A DNA stretch of 64,000 bases from Piper betle (GCA_033002965.1 JAURVB010013889.1:1-64000); one strand, 5' to 3'. Shown: positions 21,430 to 34,347, counted from the stretch's first letter. Notes: generated by a model not told the origin, from the letters alone. Program-made: numbers and translations.

Positions 21430-24400
21430 TATTTTTCTTTTCTTTTTTTCTTTCAGGAGGAGAAGGGGGTGGGTAAGATGACACGACTACACATATTAAG
21501 CGTGGGTCCGTCAAATCAGCCAATAGTGGAGTGGCACGTAGGAATGAGAGCCGAAAGGGATGGGGTCGATAAGGTGGTTGTCGATGGACGAAGGGTGGGA
21601 GTTGAGGGGCCCTGGTTCTGCCACGTGTGGGAGTTAGGCGGGTTGATGTATCGATCGGGCCGGGGATTTGTTAAGATTTATTTAATCCATTTAAATCTCT
21701 TTAGTAAAGAGTATCGTAACAATTTAACTACGTAATTTATAGTCATAGTCATGTACATTATCATTCAAACTATTATTATACCATACGCTTTTATTATTTA
21801 AATTTAAATTTTAAAAAGAATTCTACCCTTATTTTATTTGGCTTCAGATGGACCTTTGAACCGAGTTTTTTTTCCAAATTAGACACTTAGGCAATAGAGC
21901 TTAAATAAAATATCTAGCTATAATCTGGGCCTGTAAAAGATCTTCCTCGGATTGTGGACAGGTTCTAATTTCAGATTTTTGTAACCATCAAATGATTTGA
22001 TTGACTTGAATTCGTTGCCTCCTGAATCCCGATGGATCCTCTTTTTCGACAGAGAAAGTAGTGGGCCTAAATAGGTAGGTCGTTATGGAGCCTGTCCGTC
22101 TAATTAAAGTGTGCTATTACGCTACTTTAATAAATGACAATTAGGAGTATCGGACATCGGATAAAACATTATCCCCGTTTAACTTCGATCAAAAAATTAT
22201 TTATCTAAGGTCAAAATTTTTTGTTCAAGTCGATCATAATTAGACACAATTAAAATTTAGTTAATATAAAAAATTATTTTTATTTTATATTTATTTTATT
22301 ATTTAATTATTTTTTTATTATAAATATTATTTTTATTTTCATAAATAACTAATATCTCATTTATATTATTATTATCTCTTCTTTTTATTTTTCTTGAGTG
22401 CAAGTTTATTTATTCTTATATGTTGGATGAGCAAGATATACAGATTTCTCTCATGTCAAATAGTATAAAAATTAAATCATTTTTAAAAAAATATATTTGA
22501 ATAAAAAATATTATATTACAATGGGAAAATTTTAAAAATAAGATTGATATGAAAATCTATGAATAGATATGTGTCAATCAAGCCCTATATTAAAATTAAA
22601 AGTTTATCAAATATTCGTCTTATTGGAAGCCTAAATAGGTGATTGTAATGAGTAAATAAATTGATTATGAAATGTTCATCAAAGGAATCACCACAAACTG
22701 ATTTGATAAATTATTTAGATGAACGAACTATTCGTTTTGTGGATATAGTATATGAGCAATTTGATATATTATCATGGTAGAGATTAAACATAATAAAATA
22801 TCATAATTTGAAAAAAAATTGTTTAAAATATTTTAATCGTTTCTATGTCAATTATTTTATCTGAATCGGTATTTTGTATTAAAAAACAAACAATTGGCTA
22901 GGAATAATTTGAATCCAAAAAAACTTAAAATTTTGATACGTGTCTAATATGAAAGTAATTTATATTTTTATATCTATGTATTTTTTATTTTTAATATATT
23001 TTTAACATATATTCTTCTCTTGGTACTATATTTTTTACTTATAGATAAATAAATAAGTTCATCATCAAATTTTTTAGAATAATGAATGTTGAAAAATGAG
23101 AAGATATTGATAATTTTGTCAATAATGAGCATGTGAGAATGTTATATATAATTTCTACTATTCTAATATTTGTAAAATATTTTTACTAAGTAATTAACTT
23201 TTTGTATATTTTTTCATATAGGTAACTACATAAGACGAAGAATTAACAACTAGAATATTTTGTCTTTGAAGTATATGTAATATTAAATTACATTTTAATG
23301 TCAAAGATTATTTTAAAGCTTTTACATCGATTATCTTTTATTTGACTTGAAAATATATACAAGCTAAATTTTGAAATTGAAGGTATTATAATTATATAAC
23401 AAATTGTTTTATATGATTGTTAATTTGAATGTAGTGTTCTAAATTCTTAAATATGAGGATAATTTTTATCTTTTTTCTATGTAAGTTATTTTGGGTTATT
23501 TTAGATATTAAATATCAATTTCATGTATAAACTTAATTAATTTTAATGTATATCATGATTTAAAAAATTCATAAAACATAATATTAACTTCACAAATGTA
23601 GAAAATATCATATTATTAATATAAAATATTAGACATTCGGTAGGAAAAAAATATTCATGTTTAATGTATTTTTATTCCGTAAAATTTGGTCGGACATATT
23701 TACTCAATAATTTAGACATCCGTGCCCACCCCCGATGGCAATATAGCACACAGCATTACCCATTCAGGCCATTCCTACGTGACTATGAAACTATGTTTTC
23801 TGCATTTATAACTATGTTACTGACGAGAGGAGGCAAGAATCACGAACATGTTTTCTTTTTTTTGAGAAAAAAGAAAGCTCCTTGGTGGTTTTTTTTCAAG
23901 AAGACAGTGAGATCTTGTCCTTCAAAAAAAAACTCCAGTCGGCAAGCCATGAAACACGAATCTGCTAATCAACTAACTACTGCACAATTAGCCACATAAT
24001 TCACACCCTCTGTTAAGTGATCCGACGTCGCCGTCCACAGAATCAAACGATGGGGGTGCTGTGAAAATGGTCGACATAAAGTGCCTTTTGTCTTGACGGA
24101 TTGACTTGAAAATACACACGTCGTTTTTAAGATTTTTTTTATAAAAAAACCAATATTCTGTAAGTACTTCAATAAGTAAGGCTCGATTCAAAGATATACT
24201 ATCATGGTTTGCTTGAAAAAACAGAAGAAATTTTTTGGTTCCTCTCGACGGAGACGCCAATGGAATCGCTTTGAGTCGATCCTCCACAACAGGAGCCAAT
24301 AACAGTTCGAAAAAAAAATACTATCACGGTCTACACTATACATGAATAGCATGATATAAGCATCATGATAAATAAATATTAATGGGTGGTACGTAAAACC

Positions 24401-24987
24401 TTTATTACAACACTTCTGTCTGAAAAAAAAAAACAGAATATGAGTTTCATTGGACAACCAAATCGTCCGTGAAATACATTTGATAACTCACAGGACGGTA
24501 CTTAATTATTGCAACACACTCGGACTTTTTGTGCAAAGCTGTACATACCAACCATGCATATATGGGAGCGTAGCTATAACGACAGTCTTCTGCAGACAAG
24601 ACGTTACAGAGAAAGACAAACACCGGCCTGATCATTTTTTCGAACACGTACGGCTGAAGGCTACAAGGTTAGTCTCTATACATGCCATAATGTTCAATTG
24701 GCCGGATAAAATAGTTGCCGTGAAGTTGAGTTCATATAATAAAAAATGCATACATGGAATTACTATATATCGTTCTACATTATCTTAAATCAATAAGAAA
24801 TTAATCATATAAAACTTAATATGAATTTATGAGGATTTATAACATATTTTAAATATAGAGCAGGCATCGATTTTATTTTCGGCCATGTTTAAGTGTACCG
24901 GTTACAAGTGTACAGAGCAGCTGCTTATCTTTCACATTCAATAAAATTGTTTTTTTTTACATTGTAAAATGATTAATTTTCTTGAGC
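21430..24987. other. long AT-rich intergenic region
   Basis: The first few hundred bases upstream of HPPD likely contain its promoter. From about 22150 to 23650 the DNA is extremely AT-rich and looks like old, decayed transposon sequence, without definable ends. No open frame has convincing coding character; the 111-codon frame at 23664-23999 is unsupported. Confidence 0.5.
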
Positions 24988-24996
24988 ATTAAAAAA
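24988..24996. repeat. left target-site duplication of the MULE
   Basis: ATTAAAAAA immediately outside the left terminal repeat matches TTAAAAAAA at 29905-29913 outside the right one in eight bases with a one-base offset. Nine-base duplications are the Mutator superfamily norm; the A-run makes exact pairing ambiguous. Confidence 0.6.
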
Positions 24997-25536
24997 GGAA
25001 AAATATCACTTGACACCCCTCAACCAACCCAAAACATCACTTGACTACCCTCTCTTTCAAAATTCATCACTTAACACCCCTCCTATCTAACTCTGTTAAA
25101 TTTTTTGACAACTCCGTTATTTTTTATAACTCCGTTAACACCACTGCCCTACCCAATAATAAAGCATTAACACCACTGCCCTTCCCCAGCCTTAAATAAT
25201 ACCAAGGAAGCTGCCGGATAAAAAATTTCTCAGCAATAGATGAAGAATTTAAGTCATGATTTTGAACTGATTTCATCATTTAAGCTGCGTGGGGTTTTGT
25301 AGTGTTTGTAGACATCAAAATTGGAACTCAAAAAAGTATCTGTACATCAAAAATCAAATCATACAATTCGTGATACTTCAAAAAATGTGTCTCATTTCGA
25401 TTTCCCCAATTCTCTTTATTGATGCTTATTACAGTTTTCGCAAACAAATGTAAGAATTTGACTAGTAACATAGCAGATAAATAATTGAACAGTAATGCAC
25501 AGAAAACTATCAACTATACACTTTTTTCAAACACAA

Positions 25537-26213
25537 CTAGACACTCCGTTTGTTGAAGAAGGAATCAATAGTGAGGGGCTTTCTAACTTCTGGATAGGCA
25601 TTCTGCTTCTTGCGTGAAGTTGTTTTCCCCGAGCATTCATCTTTCTTAACAGATCTGGTATACAGAAAGCGAAATCAGCTTTTCAATAACACAAAAAGTA
25701 GGGCAATCCTTTGAGTTTGAAGTTTCCAAAGTGAATCAGAAAATGCATTAAAGCAACATAAAATAAAACACCGAATTGAATATAGAATAAAATGCATTAA
25801 AGCAGTTGGATTTTGTCTCCATTTGTCCCTTGAAATACTAGTAAGCTTGCAAATGTCAAAAAACATAAAAATAAAGTAATACCTCAGGTTCTGGGTACTT
25901 GATCCACCATTGCTCTTTAATTCCTCTCTCTGGAGCTTCTCAGCCAAGTGGAAATCAAAGTGATTTTGCCGCTCTTCTTTAAAGCAGGGAGGTAGTTCGA
26001 ATCCACCCACACACCACACACACAGCATTTATAATCATCTAGCCAGAATGCTTGAACATTTTGATCATGGAAACACTTTTCTATTTCGTCTGCCATTTCA
26101 ATATTGCTTGAACCAGATTGTACAATTGACGAAGAGGTGAGCACTTCTCTCACACACGCTGTATTGCTTCCACTAGACCATGTTATATGGGAATCAGAAC
26201 CATTATCCTCTAT
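25537..26213 (-). pseudogene. captured gene tail with UBZ finger and PIP box, DNA polymerase eta-like
   Basis: Two exons are readable. Exon A (26213-25883) starts after a good acceptor, runs through EIEKCFHDQNVQAFWLDDYK and then a finger with the spacing of the UBZ ubiquitin-binding zinc finger: C-x2-C (CCVCG) followed by NHFDFH (H-x3-H) and LAEKLQREE. Exon B (25654-25537) ends PLTIDSFFNKRSV-stop, a PCNA-interacting (PIP) style motif. UBZ plus terminal PIP is the arrangement of the DNA polymerase eta C terminus, so I infer capture of that gene's last exons; no polymerase domain is present. An insertion of roughly 11 bases within a TG-rich stretch breaks the frame between CVCG and FELPPCF. It lies downstream of the transposase gene within the same terminal repeats. 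Confidence 0.65.
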
Positions 26214-26760
26214 CTGGGTGAATATTCAACATCAACTTCAAGACTTACTAAAGTATAAATGGAAAAAAGTCAACAGACATCAAACATTAAAACAACCAAT
26301 TGCATGGTTAAGCAAGTCCAATGGAAGCATCAAACAAGCAACTTGAAATAAAACAGGAACTTCTAAGATTTTTAGCAAGCAAATGAAGCGTATGTGACCG
26401 ATAAAATGGACCCAGCTAAACATTTTAGATAATTGGAACAAAGAGAAAACCAGGCCTTAGAAAGACAACTTGAGACACACGGTATTAGCTGGAACATAGA
26501 TGAATAATTTGACGGGATAAGAATTAGACAAAAGGGGAGAATAATCTAGACGAATCATAGAGAACTAAATTGGTGACCAAACAAAGCTTTATTCAATTCA
26601 TAAGCATCTCTACAATGAAAGCCCCAAGCCATATTTTACAGACTTAAAGTAAAATCCTAATTCTAGTTATGACTTGAACAAGAAGACTTCCTAAAATGCT
26701 AGTTCAGGATTTTTACACCATGTTAGCAACCAAAGAATTCTAGACCAAAAACGAGGATTA

Positions 26761-26850
26761 GGATTTGATCTGATCTCTCTGTAACACAATATCAAAAGAC
26801 AACTCAAACGTGGATTTGATCTGATCTTTCTGTAACACAATATCAAAAGA
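26761..26850. repeat. 39 bp direct duplication inside the MULE
   Basis: ggatttgatctgatct... occurs at 26761-26799 and again at 26812-26850 with one mismatch, separated by 12 bases. It lies in non-coding DNA between the transposase 3' end and the captured tail. Confidence 0.85.
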
Positions 26851-27020
26851 TGTCCCTGCACAACAACATTGAAATCCAAGCATGAAGAACATTCAAATCC
26901 AAGAGCAGTTCCATTAGATCTCTTCATTCAATGCTCTCCCATGTGGTCGTGGCAAATCATCTGAAATTAAAAAACAAAGGAAAAATGTTAATATTGTAGT
27001 GGTAGTTGTGAAAAATAAAT

Positions 27021-29345
27021 TTAAGATATAGTGCAACCATTTCGACGCTTTTCATCTTTTTCTTTTCTCCTAGCCTTTCGAGGTCTCCCTGCTTGATTTC
27101 TTACTATGGGAGGGTGTACTATATCCCCCTACTTCTGGCCACTCATATTCATCTACTATTGGATGAATTACATAATCATATACTTTCTTATAACGTGCAA
27201 CTGAAAATGCTTCATCACAAAACTCTTCCATATTTTTTCTGTCAAACATTATGGCGGCCATGGCATGCTTACATGGTAAACCTGAAAGTAACCATTAACG
27301 ACATGAGCATGTTTTTTCCTTCAATGAAACAGTATATACCTTGTCCAACTGTCTACACTCAAAATAGCCATCACCACTTGAAATTAAATTCACCATTCGA
27401 GCATCACCCATAACAAGTTTAAGCTTCTTTACTATATTTGGACAAATAATAGCTCTCTCACCAAAATTCTTATTTGCCCTTCGTCCAATCGTCTTCATGC
27501 ACATCCTACGAATTGTTTCAGCTAAGCTAATTATAGGCCTCTCCCGTGCTTGCAATATCATGTTGTTAAATGATTCTGAGAAGTTATTCACCAAAGCCGC
27601 ATTCTTCACACGAGGGCTAAATGCATGTCGTGACCAAGATGACAAAGGAATACTCTCTAAAAAACCATAAGCCGTAGGTTTTATCTTCTTTATAGTAGCC
27701 ATATGAAGATCAAATTCAGCTTGATTGCAACTTCGCGCAGCTAACCAAAATGTACCCCTCAATGCTCTACCTGGATGCTTCTTCTTGAAGTTTCATATAA
27801 ATGGCGACAACAATACCTATGATCAGCTACTGGGATGAGTTCTTCAAAAGCTGACAAAAGTCCCTGTAGGGCAAAAGCAAAAAAGATGTATTAAAGCATA
27901 TAAATAAACCATGTAAATGAATGAACGTCAGAACTAAAGTATACCTTTTGCCTATCTGACATGAACGTCCAACCATGTTCTTCTACGAGACCGATTGACA
28001 TTAGAAGTTGTCGAAGAAACCAAGTCCAACTGTCTGCATTTTCTGATTCAACGACGGCGAATGCGATAGGATATAGTCCATTATTTCCATCTTGTCCGAC
28101 AGCAGCTAGCAAAATACCTTTCTTTGGACCACTTAAGTGACACCCATCAAGTCCAATTAGAGGGCGACAACCAACTAAAAATCCTTTCTTACATGCATCA
28201 AAACACACAAATAGTCTCTTGAAAGTTAAAGGTGAGTATGGAAGTGGTCTTTCAACACTAATCAATGCCCTAGTTCCCGGGTTTGTTTGATGCAATGTTG
28301 CACAATAATTGCGCAACTTATGATATTGAGCATCAAGGCATCCATCTATTTTTGCTAGTGCCTTTCTTTTCGCCCTATAAACTGATTGCATTGATACAAA
28401 AATATTATAAACTCTCCACATATCATTTTGAATTGTTTTAAGCTTTAAATCTCGATCTTCTCGTACTCTTTCCTCTATTTTCATTGCAATCCATTTCGCA
28501 TTGGCCGTTCGATTCCGCTCGACTCGTACACAAGTATGCTCTGCTCTTAGTGTCTTGATACAAAATGTGTGTTTATCCTTCAAAACTGAAGCATGCAATC
28601 TCCAACCACATCCACTTGTAGCACATTCCACAGTGTATCTATGAGCTTCATTTTTTTCCTCTTCAAATCAAATCCATTTTTTATTGCAAATTCCTCTACA
28701 GTTCTTCTCAACTCAACACCTGAAGGAAACTCCATTCCTATGAATAATCTAGGTTCATCTAGGTCTTTTTCTTGAAAATGTGCATTGTCATCGCTGTTGG
28801 AACAATAATCAGACCCCTCCCCTATATTTGACCACATATCCATATCCATGTCATTTTTCTTATCGATCCACTGCTTTCTAACCTCATTATCCATAACTAC
28901 ATCTACATTTTCAAAATCAGTATCCCATGAAGAGTCATCGTAGTCACCAAAGCCTCCATCATCATCATCACTATCTATTTCAATCTCTTCACCTGTAGGA
29001 GAGGGAAATGAAAAAAAGATGGAGAAGAATAAAAGATATGGTAGGCAAATATCAAGTCATCAAAAGTACTTGTTATATGTAATGAAAAAATAAGTTCATA
29101 TCACTCAATATTTCCAATGCATAGTGACAATTTCTTCATATTATAGATATATCTAATTTACACTACACTCTAAATAGTTCAAAGAAATTATTGGAGTTCC
29201 AAAAGTTCATAATAACAATAAGGTCATGTGATAAAAATCTCCACTTTAAATGATAGAGGCATTTCAACGAACATTTACCTTGCACACCACCTTTGCCAAG
29301 GCTCAGCGCTGAATCTGCACCACCAAAGTCCTCACATCTTGCCAT
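27021..29345 (-). pseudogene. MuDR-type MULE transposase, frameshifted
   Basis: Probable exon 1 (29345-29277, MARCEDFGGADSALSLGKGG) splices in phase to an acidic region (from about 28990). Next come the MuDR N-terminal domain (FIGMEFPSGVELRRTVEEFA...ECATSGCGWRLHAS), the MULE DDE domain with GLDGCHL and AVVESENADSWTWFL, then SDRQK-intron-GLLSAFEEL, RYCCRHLY and GTFWLAARS. A SWIM finger (CSCR...GLPCKHAMAA) and a basic GRPRKARRK tail close the protein. Breaks: one A missing from an A-run at about 28660; a frame change near 27795 (after RYCCRHLY); TAA between CSCR and WLLSGLPCKH near 27290; and another frame change near 27115. It cannot produce active transposase. Confidence 0.88.
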
Positions 29346-29904
29346 CTTCTACATTGGGACGATCCTTCAGTAAGGACCCGATCGTAGTGATGGTTGCGGT
29401 AGCCCTGTCAATGAAGTGTTCCTGCTCTACCCCGTCATGCTTCTCTTGAGGGACCTCCAATTGTTTCCTCTCCATCATCTCAAGTCTCTCCTTGTCGTCG
29501 ACGGTTACATTAGATACTAGCAGAGTGGGAAAAGGGCATCAAGTAGATGATATTACCTCTTCATCCAAGCAGAGCGGCAATTGAAGGGCGGTGCTGGCGA
29601 ATGAACATCTGAGAGGCGGTGGTGGCTTGGGAGGGACTTAGGGTTTTGAGGTGGACATTGTTGGGAGGGACTTTTTGGCATTTTATATTGTGGCTTGGGA
29701 GGGACTTAGAGGGTATTATTTAAGGCTTGGTATTATTTAAGGCTTGGTATTATTTAAGGCTTGGGCAGGGTAGTGGTGTTAACGGAGTTGTCAAAAAAAT
29801 TTTAACGGAGTTAGATAGGAGGGGTGTTAAGTGATGAATTTTGAAAGAGAGGGCAGTCAAGTGATGTTTTGGGTTGGTTGAGGGGTGTCAAGTGATATTT
29901 ACCC

Positions 29905-29913
29905 TTAAAAAAA
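29905..29913. repeat. right target-site duplication of the MULE
   Basis: TTAAAAAAA directly outside the right terminal repeat is the partner of 24988-24996. Confidence 0.6.
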
Positions 29914-30224
29914 CATAGGAAAACTAGCTATGCACCGTATAGAAAGGCACACACATATTTTACTTGGAACCGTGGAACAAGTGGTCACTTATAACTGATA
30001 GGAAAGACGTTGATAGGAAACTTAACGAGAGTCTCGTCACATCTTTAGCACAAGAGTCAATAGATAAGATCGACTTATCAAACCATGCATACGTAAAACC
30101 ACAGCAGCACACGTGTTAAGTAAACACCATGATACCACATTTGGTATTTTATCGCGCTAACCCTTTCCTGATGGACGAAGTTAGGGCTCTTAATTAAGCA
30201 AATCAGTTTGTAAATATTTAATAT

Positions 30225-30529
30225 TTAATTTAGTTTGACTCGACTCAAAATTCAACAATTAAATATTTGAACTCAAATCCTTCGAACCGAATTTGAGTAA
30301 GACAGTATTTGACTCGACTCAATTCAGTTATAACTCGAACTCAACTCAAAATCGACTCGTAGCTTAACTTGAACTTGACTCGATAAAATAATATAAGAAT
30401 ATAATTTTTATATTATATATATATACTAATAAGTTTAATTATAACTAGTTATATTTATTTATATACAATATAATAATAAAGTAATGAAATAGCTTAAATG
30501 ATAGATATTTAAGTTAAAGACTTGGAGGT
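30225..30529. repeat. left half of an older 'ctcgac' repeat split by the solo LTR
   Basis: The sequence is dense in words such as gactcgactcaa, aactcgaactcaactcaaaatcgactcg and aacttgaacttgactcg. This style of interspersed repeat recurs at 33398-33605, 54340-54830 and 55370-55810. The right-hand piece resumes directly after the LTR target-site duplication, so the LTR landed inside it. Confidence 0.6.
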
Positions 30530-30534
30530 CCTAG

Positions 30535-33392
30535 TGTAAAACCCGTGACTCGAGCCAGAGTTTTACGGGAGTGAACCAGTCGGTTCAACCGTCGGTTCGA
30601 ATCGAGTCAGCTTCATGGACCGCGAGCTGAGTTGAGGCCAGCTGTGAGTTATGAGCGATGAGGGTCATGTATGCTCAAATGTACGATGATAACGCCTAAA
30701 AGATGATGAAAAATGGGTTATCAAGTATGTGGAGGTATGCAGTATTGATTGTTATTTTTATTTGATCGTAGAATAGTTTTAGGCCGAATAACGCATTAGG
30801 ACGCGTTTGATTATATTCGGGTGGGTTATTAGTTATAGAGCATGTCATTTGGATGTTATTGTGTTTGTTTTATTTTATAGAATTTTTCCATATTTTTCTA
30901 GATTTTTTTTAGAATTTATTATGAACTAGCTATTATTTTGACTCGAGTAGGAATCGAGTCAATACGTATTTACGAATCTGCCACTAGAGTGAGTTTTCTT
31001 CTTCCCCGACCATTCTCACCCAAACCCTCGCCGCCCCTCGTGCTTGTCGCCGCCACCGCCGCCGTCGACGTCGTACAGCCGCCGATCAACGCCGCCCCGC
31101 CCCGCCGTGCAGTCGCCGTGCCGCCACGACCCACCCCGGCCACCATCTCGCCGCCACAACGCCGGAATCGCCCCACGAAACCACCTCGGCCGCCGCCACT
31201 CCGAGCCGGATTCCGCCGCCGTACGGGCCGCGCCGCCGCCGCTGTGGCCCCGACGACCACCCCCTCGCCGTCGCCGACGTTTCCCCCACCATCCCGACCG
31301 CCGTCGAGGCCGGCCGCAGCCCCGATCGGAGCACGCCGCCACCGCCGCCCATTTTCGACACCGCCGTCGACGGCCATCGCCGCCTCGGCTGCCTTGTTTG
31401 ACACCACCATCGGACCAAGCTCGTCGAGCTGGTGCCGATAGACCCCTTGATTGCCCCGTCCCGAATCGTCGCCGGAAACCGCCGGAAAACCGTCGACACT
31501 CGCCGGAAAACCGCCGGAACCGCTGGAAAATTGGATTCGTGGGAAATTCGCCGGATCACCCGCCGAACGCACCCGGTCCAATCTGATCGGACTTCGGACG
31601 CCGCTAGGTGCCGAATTCGAGTTTCGAGCCACGAAACGGAAACCCTAGCCGTCGCCGATTTTCGACGACGCGAGGTATAATTTATTTTAACTTAATTATT
31701 TGAAAGTATTGATTATTAGAATTGCATGCTAGGATTGGTGAATTGTGTGTTATAATAATATATATAAATGTAGATTTGATTAAGGATAAAATATGAAATT
31801 TGTTTGATTGAGTGGTGTTAAAAATGGAGGCTAAGAAACTAATTAGGGTAACTAGGTAATGATCATGATCTAATGCAAACTAGCCTAAGTAGACTTGCTA
31901 GAATTGATATAGGTTGATGTGTGTTGATTGATGCGTGATTGTGTTGATTGTGTGTGCATGCTATAGGATGTGTGATTCATCATGCGGGCGTTAGTTTTTA
32001 GCTTGATTGTGTAGGTACGGTGTAGGAGCTCGCCGCCTAGGCGCGTGGACCCGTTTGGAGCTTCTACCAGGTCCGTTTAGGACTCGTTCTCTGTTTTTAC
32101 GCTACTCCATTGTGTATTTGATTTATCATGTGCAGGACGAGTTAAGTGGCGTTTTATCGGATCCCACTTAACTCGGGCCATTTAGCCAACAGTTCTTTTT
32201 TCGGATTAATAACCCTCGAGGATGAGATCCCTCGAGTTTGTTTTAGAACTTCAGATCCAGCTCAAGTTGCCTTCGGGCCTATTGTATAAATCCCAACCCA
32301 GGCCTATATATATATAGTTTTCGTGTTTTCGGTGAGAGATGGAATGAGGGTTACTTGCGGCCACGTCTTCAGATAGGGCGTGTGCCCGGAAGAGCGGGCT
32401 CTGGAGCTGGGGAGAACCCACTTCGTTCCCGAAGGATCCGGACAACTCCACCTTTGAGTTCCTCAAACCCGGAGAAGTGTGGAGGTTTACGGGTACTGCA
32501 ATGCAGCGCATGTCTAGACTTGTGGTTCAAAGGGTACTGAAGGCGACTGCCTGAGAGTGCTCGGCCTTTGTGCTCAAGGCCAGGAGTAATATGGAAGGTG
32601 CAGAGGGCGGTAAGGAATGAAATTTGATGCGAGAAGCGATAGAGAAATGGCCAAGGTATGAGAATGAGAAAGAAAGGGGGACGCTGTCGACCCGAGGGCG
32701 ACGGCCCGACGGCGACGGCTCCCGTATGTGCCCTGATGAGAGTTCTTGAGGAAGTATATGGTTTTGATTCAACAGGAGAGTTTGCTCTCCTGTGCCAGAT
32801 TGATATTAGTTATTTTCCGGGCCGGTAACACTCGTTACTGACGGTTTTTCTATATATATGTAGGTGAGGAATGCGAGCGATGAAAGCTGTCGGGACTGCG
32901 GAGGAGCAGCACGGAACCGCGCACACATGTACCTGCCGCGTGTAACGTATGAATGATGGTGTGTTATTGTTATGTAAACGATAATTTTGATGTGTTTGCT
33001 TGAATGAATTACTTGTTATGAAACGAACTGATAAATATGAATGAGTAGGGAGCCTTGGAGTTCAGACTCGGCTCGGGTAAAAACGAATGAGATAATGATT
33101 TAATGTCATGGTAGATTGTTATGTGTTATCGTATTTTCATAAAATAGTATATATTTTCTTTTGGTTTCTCATTTGTTGTTTTGTCTTATTTTGCTTGTAC
33201 ATCATAGCATGCATGTAGGACTCCGTTAGAACCCAATCGTTCCCATTCATGCATTTCATATTTGCATCTCCATCTTGAGACGCCGAGAGTAGATCCTGGT
33301 CGGCTTAACCGAATCTAGTAGATTAACGAACGGTTCGGTCGCCGGTGACATTTCCAGGTCGGTTCACGGGTGAGCCGAAACGGGGTGTTACA
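30535..33392 (+). mobile_element. solo LTR, 2.86 kb, with CCTAG target-site duplication
   Basis: The element begins TGTAAAACCC (30535) and ends GGGTGTTACA (33392), the TG...CA termini of an LTR, and is flanked by CCTAG at 30530-30534 and 33393-33397. There is no internal reverse transcriptase, integrase or gag reading and no second terminal repeat, so it is a single LTR left by recombination. The length and the TGTAACACCC-like terminus suggest a Ty3/gypsy family with long LTRs (inference). The GC-rich stretch 31000-31680 gives long Pro/Arg frames on several strands, which are not genes. A TATA-like run lies near 32307-32319. Confidence 0.88.
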
Positions 33393-33397
33393 CCTAG
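33393..33397. repeat. right target-site duplication (CCTAG) of the solo LTR
   Basis: Identical to 30530-30534 on the other side of the element. Confidence 0.9.
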
Positions 33398-33605
33398 ATT
33401 CATTTTTTTCAATGAATAAGTTGAGTTTAAGCTCGTCAAAAATAAATAATTTAAGTGTGTTGGAGCTTAAAATTGAGCTTGAATAACATAAAAAATATTT
33501 GAGTCGAATTCGAGCATGCATGCTCAAAACTCGTTCATATTCAAAACTCATTTAATCTCGAGCCAAATTCGAACGAACTTCGAACTATTCGAACCGAGTT
33601 TAAAT
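33398..33605. repeat. right half of the split 'ctcgac' repeat
   Basis: It continues the composition of 30225-30529 (gagtttaagctcgtc, gagtcgaattcgagcatgc, ctcgagccaaattcgaacgaac). Confidence 0.6.
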
Positions 33606-34197
33606 ATAAATATTTATACTTGTATTATATATTATTAATATACAGACGTGGGATATATTCTTCATTGTATTTGTATTTATAATGCATTCAATCTTGAAGA
33701 AAAAGTATTTAACACGATGTATACGAATACATAATGGTTTTTTACATAGCAAAATGTTCTTCTGTCCACAAATTATTTTTCCTTTTTACTGAATTAATTA
33801 ACAGGGAACAACACATGAAATTTAAGTACCTAAACTCGCGCAGTCAATTTGGTGGTTTAAGTGTTTGATTTGGTCTTGGTCTCGAGTCTAAGGTTGCCAA
33901 CTATGAATATAATCTTTCACTTACCACAATGTATATATTACAAATAAAAAATGAAGTGGTTCAAGTCTCGAAGGAGCTACTAATGGACAATTTCATATAC
34001 TTTCCCAGCACAAAACGTGCATGGACGAGCATCACCTACATCTGTTTTCCACACCTGCCAAATACCAATTTAATTTTTCTTTTAAAAAAATACCAATACC
34101 AATTTAATTACATTGGAATTGGAAGCCAAAGAGGACTATATATATATATAACAAAATAATATATATTGACTCCATCAAAAGTAGCTACGTACCAAAT

Positions 34198-34250
34198 ACC
34201 AACCACCCTTTGGCCAGCCATTGCCAACCTCCCAAATCGTCCGATATATA
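34198..34250 (+). promoter_or_regulatory. PAL upstream AC-II-like element and TATA box
   Basis: ACCAACC at 34198-34204 matches the AC-II MYB-binding element typical of phenylpropanoid promoters, and TATATA at 34245-34250 gives a leader of about 70-100 bases to the ATG at 34348. A TATAAAA at 34328-34334 is too close to the ATG to be the core promoter. Confidence 0.5.
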
Positions 34251-34347
34251 CCCCTTCACTGGTAGCTTCTACCTTCCCCCTCAACTCCCTCAAAAACTCT
34301 TTGGATTCATATTTTTCCAATTGATAGTATAAAAAGAAGTTTGGGAG

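Larger units (their letters stand above)
24997..29904 (-). mobile_element. Mutator-like element (MULE), about 4.9 kb, defective
   Basis: Long terminal inverted repeats flank a MuDR-type transposase gene and a captured host gene tail. The left repeat (24997 to about 25205) and the reverse complement of the right repeat (29904 back to about 29712) share long blocks such as ATATCACTTGACACCCCTCA, CAACCCAAAACATCACTTGA and CATCACTTAACACCCCTCC. Inside the right repeat a 17-mer (ggtattatttaaggctt) is present three times in tandem. Both genes are on the minus strand. The transposase has several frameshifts, so the copy is not autonomous, although the termini are well preserved and might still be mobilised in trans. 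Confidence 0.9.

Noticed and set aside
23664..23999. 111-codon plus-strand frame
   Set aside because: Lys/Phe-rich from A/T runs, no motif, no splice context.
30938..31680. Overlapping 150-220 codon frames on both strands
   Set aside because: They lie within the GC-rich core of the solo LTR and are Pro/Arg low complexity.
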